From: NORP309 sp964564165
GTDB taxonomy: Bacteria > Pseudomonadota > Gammaproteobacteria > Xanthomonadales > Marinicellaceae
Direction of reading: 5' to 3'
NCBI GenBank assembly: GCA_964564165.1
Contig: CAZLZZ010000083.1
Span: 1-13,661 of the forward strand
DNA length: 13,661 nucleotides
The notes beneath the pieces were generated by a model. It saw only the letters and a program-made list of their open reading frames with translations. It did no database searches and was not told the origin of the DNA. This document shows, in pieces, positions 1 to 7,261 of this stretch. The translations under genes were made by a program, and so were the position numbers. Numbering within the stretch: position 1 is the first letter of the stretch; each line of letters opens with the position of its first letter.

Positions 1-1246
1 ATTTATCTATAGAAATAGCTGCTTGATGTCCATTTGCTACCGCTGTTATCACATTTTCAGGTCCCCATGCCGCATCGCCACCAACAAATATGTTCTTTAA
101 GCTCGTTTGAAAGGTGGTTTTGTCGACTTCCGGCATATCCCAGTCATTGAATTCTATGCCCAAGTCACGTTCAATCCATGGAAACGAATTCATCTGACCT
201 AAAGCCATAAGAACATCATCGCACTCTAATAAAACATCAGCCTCGCCCGTTGGAACTAAACTTCTCCTACCATTTTCGGCATATTCGGCTTTTACCAATT
301 CAAATAACATACCCACCAATTTACCATTTTCACTGACGAATGCTTTAGGCGTGTGATTTTCATACATCGGAATACCTTCGTGTTCGGCATCTTGGATTTC
401 CCATGTAGAGGCCTTCATGTCTATTTTGGGTGAACGAACCACAATTTTCACATCCTTGCCACCAATTCGCCGCGCAGTTCGACAACAATCCATCGCTGTA
501 TTGCCACCACCCAATACCAGTACTTTTTCTCCAATGGTTTGGGTGTGTTCAAATGCCACATTTGCCAACCAATCAATGCCTAAGTGAATATTCGCATCGG
601 TTTCTTGTCGGCCTTTTAATTTTGGCAAGTCTCTGGCTCTGGGTGCTCCAGTACCAATAAAGATAGCATCATAATCCTTATCCATGATAGATTTCAAACT
701 GCTTACTTTTTGTTTTAAGTGAGTTGTAACACCCATGTCTAAAATATAATTAACTTCTTCATCGAGTACCGTTTCTGGCAATCTAAAAGATGGAATTTGA
801 CTGCGCATAAAACCGCCAGCCTTGTACTGATCATCATACAGTTCAACAGTATAACCCAGTGGCATCAAGTCTCTGGCAACTGTTAAAGAAGCAGGCCCAC
901 CACCAATCAATGCGATTTTCTTGCCGTTTTTATTATTGGGAATCTTCGGCAATCTGTCCATGATATTGTTTTTATTGTCTGCTGCAACCCTTTTTAATCG
1001 GCAAATAGCCACCGGCTCACTTTCCACGCGGCCTCTTCTACAAGCTGGTTCACAAGGTCGATCACAGGTGCGACCTAACACACCAGGGAAAACATTGGAT
1101 TCCCAATTGATCATATAAGCATCGTCATATCGACCAGCATGTATCAAGCGAATATATTCAGGAACTGGGGTGTGCGCAGGACACGCATATTGGCAATCAA
1201 CTACTTTGTGAAAGTAATTGTGATCTTTTATATTGGTTTCTTTCAT
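1..1246 (-). CDS. GltD-like 4Fe-4S/FAD/NAD(P)H oxidoreductase, C-terminus cut off by window edge
   Basis: I translated this by hand from ATG at 1246-1244. It stays open for 415 codons to the window start, so the C-terminus is missing. The order matches the small subunit of glutamate synthase and its relatives. An N-terminal cysteine-rich domain (about residues 18-75) carries CQYACP, CDRPCEPAC and a further ICR, typical ligands of two 4Fe-4S clusters. The FAD dinucleotide fold has IGGGPAS, the NAD(P) fold has GGGNTAMD, and the closing FAD motif is VGGDAAWGPENVITA. Family knowledge: such proteins pass electrons between NAD(P)H and a partner subunit. No large glutamate synthase subunit is visible here, so the true partner is unknown and the gene may instead serve another ferredoxin- or quinone-linked enzyme. 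It has its own 119-bp leader after the upstream hydroxylase gene and probably its own promoter. Class is confident, exact substrate is not. Confidence 0.88.
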   Translation of the reverse strand, partial: MKETNIKDHNYFHKVVDCQYACPAHTPVPEYIRLIHAGRYDDAYMINWESNVFPGVLGRTCDRPCEPACRRGRVESEPVAICRLKRVAADNKNNIMDRLPKIPNNKNGKKIALIGGGPASLTVARDLMPLGYTVELYDDQYKAGGFMRSQIPSFRLPETVLDEEVNYILDMGVTTHLKQKVSSLKSIMDKDYDAIFIGTGAPRARDLPKLKGRQETDANIHLGIDWLANVAFEHTQTIGEKVLVLGGGNTAMDCCRTARRIGGKDVKIVVRSPKIDMKASTWEIQDAEHEGIPMYENHTPKAFVSENGKLVGMLFELVKAEYAENGRRSLVPTGEADVLLECDDVLMALGQMNSFPWIERDLGIEFNDWDMPEVDKTTFQTSLKNIFVGGDAAWGPENVITAVANGHQAAISIDK

Positions 1247-1319
1247 GATAATAAATTTTACCTGAAATGAAACAAGATGTATAACAAATGCTCAAACTAA
1301 AATAAAGATTTTAAGACAT

Positions 1320-1339
1320 TTCACTCATCCATGAGTGAA
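1320..1339. repeat. 20-bp perfect palindrome between the hydroxylase and oxidoreductase genes
   Basis: Perfect dyad TTCACTCAT-CC-ATGAGTGAA. It lies downstream of the hydroxylase stop and about 75 bp upstream of the oxidoreductase start. Read on the minus strand it can fold as an 8-bp stem with a TGGA loop, but no T-run follows, so it is a poor rho-independent terminator. A protein-binding operator for the downstream gene is equally possible. Function unresolved. Confidence 0.45.
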
Positions 1340-1365
1340 TTTAATTTATTCTAGTTTAATTGATA

Positions 1366-2724
1366 CTAAATGACGTTATTAACTTCTTGTAATAATGACT
1401 CAATGGAGTCATTAATTCCCAATTGAGATAATTTGTGTTGAAGCTCCATAACTTTTTGAATGCCTTGTTTTTCAAGCTGTGTTAAATCTGGGTGCCAAAT
1501 TTCAAAAATAAACACTTTCCTTTCTGATTTTGAATTATTCCAAGCTTCGTGCTCAAAAGTATCATCAAAAATCAATATTCCCCCATTTTCCCAAGTTTGA
1601 GTTTCATTTCCGACACGAATCGCACAATCATCAGGTATATCAAGTCCCAAATGAACGGTTAATTTAATATTGGACAAACCATGATGGGGTTTAATTTGTG
1701 CCCCAGGTTTTAGCACAGATAAGAAAGCTTCTGGAGCATTTCCATCTAATACTGGCATAGGTAAATTTTGAATAACACCGTTGGTTACTGGGCACTTATC
1801 TAACAAATCTTGATTATAATCTCCGCCTTTAATCAAATGAACCGATGACCAATCCAAAGAATCTGCCAATAAATCCAGTCCTTCAACTCCCGTCACTACG
1901 CCATCTATATAGGGTTTTACATTTGAGCTATTTTGATAAATTCCCAATAATTCTTGCTTGATTTCTTGCCAGTTTTCCTCAATATTTTTTACCCAAGTTA
2001 AATGTTCGGTGTTATGAAATTCTTTTGCTTCTAAACCTGGAAAGACATGATAGGTGGGTTTTTGCATATCATGCATCGAAACAGGTTGTTCGTGACCGTG
2101 AAAAACATTCAAAAATCCATATAATCTTTGCTTTTTTTCTTCCTCGAACCCTAAACTAATAACATCAATGGCTTTTTTCTGGAGCGTGTATTTGTAGTCT
2201 CTCACAATACCATTCGCAATTTTAGAAGCCTCAACAATCAATGGCAGCTCTTCAGTGTTCATGTATGAATTCTGCAAAACTGGGGATGATCTAAATACAA
2301 ACTGAATCAGGTTGAAAGCTAGCTTTTTTGAAATATTATCTAACGAAATACCTAATAACATCACGTCTAACAACATCTCCGGATATTCTTTATTTTGCTC
2401 TATAACATGAGCAAAAGCTTCAACTGACAATTTAAACTCACCTTGACGGTTGTACAGCAGACCCAGGTTGCGATTTAAATTAGGGTCATTGGGCTGAATC
2501 TCTAAGGCATTTAACAAGTGTGTTTTAGCCGAATCTAAATCTCCATTACTAAAATCAGCATTGGCCACAAGTGACAAACAATAAACATCCTTTGGATTGT
2601 CTATTAGAGCAGATTTAGCCATATTTAGAGCTTGTTCATATTCTCCAGATACAAGAGCTTCTTGAACCTGTTGACTGGTTGCTAGGTGTTTTTGTTCAAC
2701 ACTGCTTTTATTTTCACTATTCAT
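1366..2724 (-). CDS. TPR-containing aspartyl/asparaginyl beta-hydroxylase-like protein
   Basis: 452 residues. TPR-like helices fill about residues 15-110 (GEYEQAL, GDLDSAKTHLLNAL, PNLNRNLGLLYNRQGEF). The C-terminal part (about 220-415) is an Asp/Asn beta-hydroxylase fold (PF05118 type). By comparison with human AspH, the two iron-binding histidines are H358 (LTVHLGLDIP) and H392 (FEHEAWN), and the 2-oxoglutarate-binding arginine is R402 in SERKVFIFEIWHP. The H-to-R spacing is ten residues, as in the animal enzyme. These enzymes need Fe(II) and 2-oxoglutarate. Bacterial members hydroxylate protein or lipid-linked substrates, and the substrate here is unknown. No signal peptide is visible, so it is probably cytoplasmic. 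ATG overlaps the stop of the upstream FHA gene (TAATG), implying translational coupling. Catalytic residues look intact. Confidence 0.87.
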   Translation of the reverse strand: MNSENKSSVEQKHLATSQQVQEALVSGEYEQALNMAKSALIDNPKDVYCLSLVANADFSNGDLDSAKTHLLNALEIQPNDPNLNRNLGLLYNRQGEFKLSVEAFAHVIEQNKEYPEMLLDVMLLGISLDNISKKLAFNLIQFVFRSSPVLQNSYMNTEELPLIVEASKIANGIVRDYKYTLQKKAIDVISLGFEEEKKQRLYGFLNVFHGHEQPVSMHDMQKPTYHVFPGLEAKEFHNTEHLTWVKNIEENWQEIKQELLGIYQNSSNVKPYIDGVVTGVEGLDLLADSLDWSSVHLIKGGDYNQDLLDKCPVTNGVIQNLPMPVLDGNAPEAFLSVLKPGAQIKPHHGLSNIKLTVHLGLDIPDDCAIRVGNETQTWENGGILIFDDTFEHEAWNNSKSERKVFIFEIWHPDLTQLEKQGIQKVMELQHKLSQLGINDSIESLLQEVNNVI

Positions 2725-3536
2725 TACAAAAATTTATCCAAAAAGCCCATATACCAAGCACTACCAGCAGCCAGCAATACAAAGACAGTTACTATCCATT
2801 TTGTTGCAGAACCAGATAAAACAGAAGCCACATTTGGTGTTGCGCTGCTGATTTTATTTGATGCATTTGATGCTTTAGTTTGTTGTGTTTTTTTATCCAG
2901 TTGCATACCTGGAGATTGGATTAAAAACCGAATATTGTCTAATTTAATTTCGTCACCTATCTTAAGTGCCACTTTTTCATTGACTTCATTGCCATTCAAG
3001 AACGTACCATTTGAGGAGTCCATATCTTCTAAATCAAGCCCATCAGGAGTAACGGTAATAACAGCATGTTTTCTTGAGATTCCATCTACGTTGACAAAAA
3101 TATCATTATCAGAATGCCTCCCCAAACTGGTTTTCCCTCTCAAAGGAAAGGTTTTACCAAAATACACACCCGAAACCCCTCTCAATATAAATTTAGGCAA
3201 CGCCATACGGATTCGGGTACGGTTATCGTCCTTTATCTCAGCTTTTTCGCTTTCTATTTTACAATGAACTTGAGCGATAATCATGAGATCTCCTTCTCGC
3301 ACCTCTTTGCTGCCTTTAACTAAACGACCATTTACTGATGCCAAACTGGCAGGATTATCAATGACCAGTGAATATAAATCACCATCCTTAACCAATTTCG
3401 CATGATTTTCACTCATACCCAATGCTTCAATTTGTATCGCAGAATCATCTGAACTACCGATAGTAAACTCATCACCTATTAATTCAATATCTTTGTGTTC
3501 TTTGTGTGGAAAGACTAATTTCATATGCACATCCAT
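2724..3536 (-). CDS. Double FHA-domain protein with C-terminal membrane anchor
   Basis: 270 residues. FHA domain 1 (about 5-95) is degenerate: the usual GR at the phosphothreonine site reads GS (FTIGSSDDS), followed by SENHAK. FHA domain 2 (about 115-207) is canonical, with GRHSDND (139-145), ISRKHA (153-158) and DSSNGTFLNG (173-182). A Ser/Thr/Asn-rich linker (about 210-245) precedes one hydrophobic segment (247-266, WIVTVFVLLAAGSAWYMGF) and a short KFL tail, so the FHA domains probably face the cytoplasm on a C-tail anchor. FHA domains bind phosphothreonine peptides. No kinase or phosphatase is encoded in the window. The first ATG (3536) lacks a clear ribosome site. A second ATG four codons in (3524) follows GGATG and may be the true start. 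The stop overlaps the next gene's ATG by one base. Confidence 0.86.
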   Translation of the reverse strand: MDVHMKLVFPHKEHKDIELIGDEFTIGSSDDSAIQIEALGMSENHAKLVKDGDLYSLVIDNPASLASVNGRLVKGSKEVREGDLMIIAQVHCKIESEKAEIKDDNRTRIRMALPKFILRGVSGVYFGKTFPLRGKTSLGRHSDNDIFVNVDGISRKHAVITVTPDGLDLEDMDSSNGTFLNGNEVNEKVALKIGDEIKLDNIRFLIQSPGMQLDKKTQQTKASNASNKISSATPNVASVLSGSATKWIVTVFVLLAAGSAWYMGFLDKFL

Positions 3537-3557
3537 TAAATATTATTATTTTTCAAA

Positions 3558-3587
3558 ATTATACCAAAATTTCCATTCTGACTTAAA
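3558..3587 (-). promoter_or_regulatory. Candidate promoter for the FHA-hydroxylase pair
   Basis: Minus-strand -10 TATAAT (3563-3558) preceded at an 18-bp spacer by TTTAAG (3587-3582). A second minus-strand TATAAT lies at 3595-3590 without an obvious -35. Either would drive the divergent FHA gene starting at 3536 or 3524. Assigned by eye only. Confidence 0.4.
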
Positions 3588-3605
3588 GCATTATACTCAT
3601 ATTTA

Positions 3606-3634
3606 GTGGCATTATCTTAATCCAATGATATAAT
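3606..3634 (+). promoter_or_regulatory. Extended -10 promoter of etfBA
   Basis: TGATATAAT at 3626-3634 is a perfect extended -10 (TGnTATAAT). The -35 hexamer at a 17-bp spacer is weak (GTGGCA, 3606-3611), which an extended -10 tolerates. Predicted start is near 3641, giving a leader of about 35 nt. A purine-rich ribosome site, GAGAAG (3664-3669), stands before the etfB ATG at 3676. Confidence 0.55.
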
Positions 3635-3675
3635 TCCGAAAAATACATTCAATAAAGTTATTTGAGAAGAAAAAT

Positions 3676-4425
3676 ATGAAAATTTTAGTTGCAATAAAGC
3701 GTGTTGTTGATTTCAATGTACGCGTTCAAGTTAAACCTGATGGCTCAGGTGTTGCCACAGATGGTGTAAAAATGAGCATTAATCCCTTCGATGAAATCGC
3801 CATTGAAGAAGCCTTACGCATCAAAGAGGCAGGCAATGCCGCAGAAGTCGTGGTGGTAACAATCGGCGGCACTGGCGCACAACAACAGTTACGAACAGCA
3901 TTAGCCATGGGAGCAGATAGAGCAATACTGATAGAATCAGATTCTGAAATACAATCGTTAAAAGCTGCAACAAGCTTGTTAAATATTGTACAAAAAGAAC
4001 AACCTGGTTTAGTTATCATGGGCAAACAAGCGATTGATGGTGACAACAATCAAACACCACAAATGCTGGCTACATTATGGAAACGTCCTCAAGCCACATT
4101 TGTTTCCAAACTAGAAATCAAGGGTGAAACAGCACTGGCAACCAGAGAAGTGGATGCTGGGCTAGAAACCATAGAAATCACTTTGCCAGCGGTTATTTCA
4201 ACGGATTTACGTTTAAACGAACCGCGATTTGTTAAACTTCCTGACATCATGAAAGCCAAAAGAAAACCTTTAGATGTCATTAATATAAATGAAACTCTTG
4301 AAAGATTTTCTGATAAAGAATTGACCATCCAAAGTTATGAACCGCCACAAGCCCGTCAAAAAGGCATAATGGTAGAATCGGTTGACGAATTGGTCGCCAT
4401 GTTAAAAGAAAAGGGGCTAATATAA
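3676..4425 (+). CDS. etfB: Electron transfer flavoprotein subunit beta
   Basis: 249 residues, the normal family length. The start MKILVAIKRVVDFN is typical. The AMP-binding segment is GKQAIDGDNNQTPQ (116-129). The family signature lies in TREVDAGLETIEITLPAVIST (156-176), and the dehydrogenase recognition loop in LNEPRFVKLPDIMKAK (180-195). EtfB pairs with EtfA to make a soluble heterodimer holding one FAD and one structural AMP. It takes electrons from acyl-CoA and other flavin dehydrogenases and gives them to ETF-quinone oxidoreductase in the membrane. It sits behind an extended -10 promoter and overlaps etfA by one base (TAATG), so the subunits are probably made in step. No acyl-CoA dehydrogenase or ETF-QO gene is visible in this window. 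Confidence 0.97.
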   Translation: MKILVAIKRVVDFNVRVQVKPDGSGVATDGVKMSINPFDEIAIEEALRIKEAGNAAEVVVVTIGGTGAQQQLRTALAMGADRAILIESDSEIQSLKAATSLLNIVQKEQPGLVIMGKQAIDGDNNQTPQMLATLWKRPQATFVSKLEIKGETALATREVDAGLETIEITLPAVISTDLRLNEPRFVKLPDIMKAKRKPLDVININETLERFSDKELTIQSYEPPQARQKGIMVESVDELVAMLKEKGLI

Positions 4426-5360
4426 TGAGTAGAATACTGATACTTGCACAGCACAACGGTATAGCAATCAATCAAGGCACAGCCAAAGCCATAACAGCAG
4501 CAATAAACATTACTGGCGCTACAATTGATTTGGTAGTTTTTGCAGACGATACAAGCACAATAGCGACAGAAGCCTCCAAGTTATCTAACGTAAGCATTGT
4601 ACATGCCGTGACCACACATAACGAAAACTGGAAACTAGCCCAAGGTATTGCACCAAAAATAGCAGAATTAGCTGCCGATTATACCCATATATTTGGTCCA
4701 TCTACCACTTTTGGCAAAGATGTAATGCCATGTGTGGCAGCGCTACTCGGTCAAAACCAAATCAGTGATATTATGCAAGTGATTGATGCCAATACATTCA
4801 AACGCCCGATTTATGCAGGCAATGCTGTGATTACTGTTAGCTCTAACCATGACAAAATTGTTGCAACCATTCGCAATGCTTCATTTAAAACGGGGGACAT
4901 GGTATCAGGTTCTGCAACTATCAAGAATCATACGATTAACAATGCACAAACAGATACCAAATTTATTTCACTCCAAGCTGGCAACTTAGAACGTCCTGAT
5001 TTACAAACAGCCGCTAAAGTTATCTCAGGTGGCAGAGGATTAGGCAGCGAAGAAAATTTTGAATTAATGTACAATTTAGCGGATAAAATAGGTGCAGCAA
5101 CAGGTGCTTCACGTGCTGCAGTTGATGCAGGATATTGTCCAAATGAAATGCAAGTCGGGCAAACTGGCAAGATTATTGCCCCTGATTTATACATGTCTTT
5201 TGGTATATCAGGCGCAATACAACATTTAACCGGCATTAAAGATGCTGGAACCATTGTTGCTATCAACAAAGATGCCGATGCACCGATTTATGAAGTAGCT
5301 GATATTGGATTGGTGGGTGATTTATTCAAGATTGTTCCAGAACTCATGGAAAAACTTTAA
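4425..5360 (+). CDS. etfA: Electron transfer flavoprotein subunit alpha
   Basis: 311 residues, full length. The N-terminal domain (1-190) is the variable ETF half. The C-terminal FAD domain (about 195-311) is strongly conserved: SGGRGLGS (201-208), GASRAAVDAG with R230, QVGQTGK (243-249), SGAIQH with H267, and the closing LVGDLFKIVPELMEKL. These residues line the FAD site in known ETFs. The T247 and H267 equivalents, which tune the flavin, are present, so this looks like a classical electron-transfer ETF rather than a degenerate copy. Its ATG overlaps the etfB stop. Transcription probably ends at the terminator 125 bp downstream, after a patch of hairpins. Confidence 0.97.
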   Translation: MSRILILAQHNGIAINQGTAKAITAAINITGATIDLVVFADDTSTIATEASKLSNVSIVHAVTTHNENWKLAQGIAPKIAELAADYTHIFGPSTTFGKDVMPCVAALLGQNQISDIMQVIDANTFKRPIYAGNAVITVSSNHDKIVATIRNASFKTGDMVSGSATIKNHTINNAQTDTKFISLQAGNLERPDLQTAAKVISGGRGLGSEENFELMYNLADKIGAATGASRAAVDAGYCPNEMQVGQTGKIIAPDLYMSFGISGAIQHLTGIKDAGTIVAINKDADAPIYEVADIGLVGDLFKIVPELMEKL

Positions 5361-5370
5361 ACCCTAGCCT

Positions 5371-5462
5371 CCTGTCATTCCCGCGAAGGCGAGACCAAAC
5401 GACAGGATAGTCGTTTTGTTATGCGCTAGCAACCCGAAGGGGTTGCTACACGGATGTAGCAA
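5371..5462 (+). repeat. Stacked, partly exclusive hairpins downstream of etfA
   Basis: Several stems are packed in 92 bp. CAAACGAC (5396-5403) pairs with GTCGTTTTG (5410-5418). TAGCAACCC (5427-5435) pairs with GGGTTGCTA (5440-5448) over a GAAG loop. TTGCTACA (5443-5450) pairs with TGTAGCAA (5455-5462) over a CGGA loop. The last two share bases 5443-5448 and cannot both form. The left end also carries a copy of GTCATTCCCGCGAAG. It may be a 3' stabilising or REP-type structure in the etfBA transcript. Confidence 0.5.
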
Positions 5463-5483
5463 GTTAATCCATTGTTTTGAAAC

Positions 5484-5510
5484 AAAAGGGCTCAAATTGA
5501 ACCCTTTTTT
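5484..5510 (+). terminator. Rho-independent terminator of etfBA
   Basis: AAAAGGG (5484-5490) pairs with CCCTTTT (5502-5508). The stem ends directly in six Ts (5505-5510). It lies 124 bp after the etfA stop on the same strand. The hairpin core is short but the T-run is good. Confidence 0.7.
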
Positions 5511-5517
5511 GTATTCA

Positions 5518-5578
5518 GAATCGGGACTTTAGTCCTGTCTGTTAATCTCTAAAAGTGACCGGGCTAAAGCCCCGATTC
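5518..5578. repeat. Inverted REP pair (REPIN-like)
   Basis: GAATCGGGACTTTAGTCC (5518-5535) and the reverse complement of 5561-5578 agree at 16 of 18 bases, separated by 25 bp. Each arm also folds on itself (for example GGGCTAAAGCCC). Two inverted REPs a short distance apart are the classic BIME/REPIN layout, spread in many proteobacteria by RAYT transposases. No RAYT gene is in the window. Confidence 0.65.
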
Positions 5579-5599
5579 CGATGATCTTTCAAACGAAGA

Positions 5600-5764
5600 G
5601 GCTCTTCACCGCTTTGGTGAGTATAAAAACAATTGATGTTTTTGTAACACCTTGAAAGCTATGATTAAATCACAAGAGCCATACATTTTACAAATTACTC
5701 CCTTAACATCTGGCTCAGGGCAGGTGAATGATTAAAAAGATACTCACCTAAGCGGTGAAGAGCC
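5600..5764. mobile_element. 165-bp MITE with 24-bp inverted ends and 8-bp target duplication
   Basis: Terminal inverted repeats (5600-5623 and 5741-5764) begin GGCTCTTCACCGCTT and match at 23 of 24 bases. Each end also holds a small TCACC/GGTGA stem. The element is flanked on both sides by the perfect 8-bp direct repeat AACGAAGA (5592-5599 and 5765-5772), as expected for a target-site duplication. The 117-bp interior has no ORF. GGCTCTTC ends with 8-bp duplications are what I know from ISL3-family elements. IS1595-family elements also give 8 bp, so the family call is inference. It lies between the etfBA terminator and a pair of unknown genes and disrupts no recognised gene. Confidence 0.78.
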
Positions 5765-5806
5765 AACGAAGATTCGTCATCTACAATCTATTAATGCGTG
5801 GATTGC

Positions 5807-6121
5807 CTAAGAATTCAGTTTTTCCACCTTTCTTCGCTTCTTCTTTTCTGATTTTTTCATCGCTCTATCTTTTATTGCTTGCTCAATAGATTTCACATTG
5901 TCCGGAGTAGATTTTTTAAAATGTTTAAAATAAATATCTTCAATAAATTCTGATAACGACAGCTTCCATGGTTGTTGTTTTGCGGGTTGAAGGTTGTCAA
6001 ATTTTCTTGGATTCAGACCAAGCTCTCTTGCCATTTGTATTTGTGCGTGGGACAAGTGATGTTTTTTTCTTGCATCTATCCATGGCTTTAGTTTGTTAGG
6101 AATAAAGCTCTTCTTAGTCAC
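5807..6121 (-). CDS. Conserved small basic protein of unknown function
   Basis: 104 residues starting at GTG (6121). I recognise the opening pattern (SFIPNKLKPWIDARKKHHLSHAQ..MARELGLNP) as a widespread bacterial hypothetical family, but I know no function for it. The middle (PWKLSLSEFIEDIYFKHF) looks helical. The tail (KDRAMKKSEKKKRRKVEK) is strongly basic, suggesting nucleic-acid or ribosome contact, which is inference only. There is no signal peptide or membrane segment. The GTG start overlaps the upstream TGA in a GTGA quartet, so it is probably translated by coupling with the 90-aa gene. No clear T-rich terminator follows. A MITE target duplication ends 34 bp beyond the stop. Confidence 0.72.
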   Translation of the reverse strand: MTKKSFIPNKLKPWIDARKKHHLSHAQIQMARELGLNPRKFDNLQPAKQQPWKLSLSEFIEDIYFKHFKKSTPDNVKSIEQAIKDRAMKKSEKKKRRKVEKLNS

Positions 6122-6390
6122 CTGTTGTTTTCCTCCGATTTTCTTTGAATAAAACCAATAGCCACACTACAATCCATATCATACAGCTCCATCGCATCAT
6201 CTTCAGTTAATTCAAGGTCGAATTCATTCTCAATATCATAAATTTGAGCCGTTTCAAATATTTGGTCAGGTGGATTGGAAATTGACCACATACAACACAT
6301 TTGATTTGTATCCGTATGACTGTAACGTTTTACATGTTTTCTATATATTACGTAGAACCTTTCATCGATATTTTTTTGAACTGTACTCAT
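6118..6390 (-). CDS. Small acidic protein of unknown function
   Basis: 90 residues, not recognised. It starts MSTVQKNIDERFYVIYRKHVKRYSH and has a notable CC (residues 32-33, QMCCMW) and a strongly acidic stretch (IENEFDLELTEDDAMELYDMD), then ends RKSEENNR. The acidic protein followed by a basic partner in a 4-base overlap suggests they may interact, as in many two-gene modules, but no toxin or antitoxin motif is visible in either. GTGGAAAAAT before the ATG gives a weak GGA ribosome site. A TATAAT on the minus strand (6407-6402) is close to the ATG and may be its -10, giving a very short leader. Confidence 0.62.
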   Translation of the reverse strand: MSTVQKNIDERFYVIYRKHVKRYSHTDTNQMCCMWSISNPPDQIFETAQIYDIENEFDLELTEDDAMELYDMDCSVAIGFIQRKSEENNR

Positions 6391-6631
6391 ATTTTTCCAC
6401 TATTATAATTATTGAACCGAAATTGTGCCCTTTAATTTTATTTGTTTAATAGATTTGATTTGTTCATAGCATCAACAGCTTACCAGCTTCTCTCAGTTAA
6501 ACCCTTGCTTTAGTAGCAAAACATCACTCCATTAAAATTTATATGTGCTTGACCGAGAAAGTATTCGTAGCGAGGGAAAGTCTGGTTTTAGGCAATAATT
6601 TCTCATTATTTATGCGCATTTTCCATGATAC

Positions 6632-7171
6632 TTACCACTTGCCTTTTCTCCACCTTTTCGCTGTTAGTTTCTCTAATCGTCTGCGATATTTTTTGATATC
6701 GTGCTCTATATCACCTTTCATTATGCCTAATATATCCTCACAAAGAACTGCTCCAATTGCATGAATAGCGTCATGTCTGCTTAGGCCTTGTCGAATAAGC
6801 TTTGACATTGTTAAGGGAACAGGCTTCACGTTCATTGCAAGTTGATTTTCAACAATTACATGAATTACTGAATGAATATTTTCAGCACCTTCTTGAAATT
6901 CAACTCCTGCTGCTTTATGAGAATTGCGAACTAGATCAGTCTTTAATGTTTCATCGAATCCTAGGAGCTTGTCCGAGAATAGAAAATCTATTACAGAAAA
7001 TCTGAATTTGTGCCATTTTCAGCTGTTTTTCGTCACATAGCGGAGCTATTCTCCTCAAAAAAGCTAAAAATCGCACTAAACCCAGCTTTCCTTCATGACG
7101 ATTCCTATTCTCGGACAAGCTCCTAGCCATTCCTCTGGAGAAGGAGCTTTTGATGGGTGATAGTTTTTCAT
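6632..7171 (-). pseudogene. 125-aa hypothetical gene split by a MITE
   Basis: The reading frame begins at ATG 7171-7169 (weak GGA ribosome site before it), runs 15 codons to ...PSPEEW, then meets a 158-bp MITE. Removing the MITE and one CTAG copy joins the frame perfectly to ...LGFDETLKTDLVRNSHK and on to the TAA at 6632-6634, giving 125 residues. The downstream part has ENIHSVIHVIVENQLA and GLSRHDAIHAIGAVL, a His-containing helical pattern I associate with small conserved hypothetical proteins (a DUF1841-like resemblance, weak). With the MITE present, the frame hits TAG at 7078-7076, so the full protein is not made. Re-initiation at the internal ATG (6835) could still give a 67-aa C-terminal piece. 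Function unknown. Confidence 0.8.
6961..7126. mobile_element. 158-bp MITE with CTAG target duplication
   Basis: Perfect 18-bp inverted ends GAGCTTGTCCGAGAATAG at 6965-6982 and 7105-7122, flanked by CTAG at 6961-6964 and 7123-7126. With the duplication the perfect inverted match is 22 bp. The interior has no credible ORF of its own. The empty site is implied by the host ORF, which closes exactly when the element and one CTAG are taken out. The parent IS family is unknown to me. CTAG-type 4-bp duplications occur in the IS5 and IS481 families among others. Confidence 0.85.
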
Positions 7172-7261
7172 AATTCCAATATAAATTAAAAAAATTGAGC
7201 ATAAAACGTCTTGCTCTGCGGCAATCCAAAGTGGCGATTTATTGCAACCACGTTAATTATA

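Noticed and set aside
2686..3267. Plus-strand 193-codon ORF opposite the FHA and hydroxylase genes
   Set aside because: Antisense shadow of two well-supported genes; low-complexity Ser/Leu content typical of a reverse-strand frame.
6391..6631. Regulatory RNA or small gene in the 241-bp space, including a plus-strand ORF from 6543
   Set aside because: Apart from a short AATAAT/ATTATT stem and a minus-strand TATAAT, nothing consistent was found; the ORF overlaps the pseudogene on the opposite strand.
6951..7229. Minus-strand ORF of 92 codons running across the MITE
   Set aside because: It is in a different frame from the rebuilt host gene and is partly built of MITE sequence; no family-like motif.
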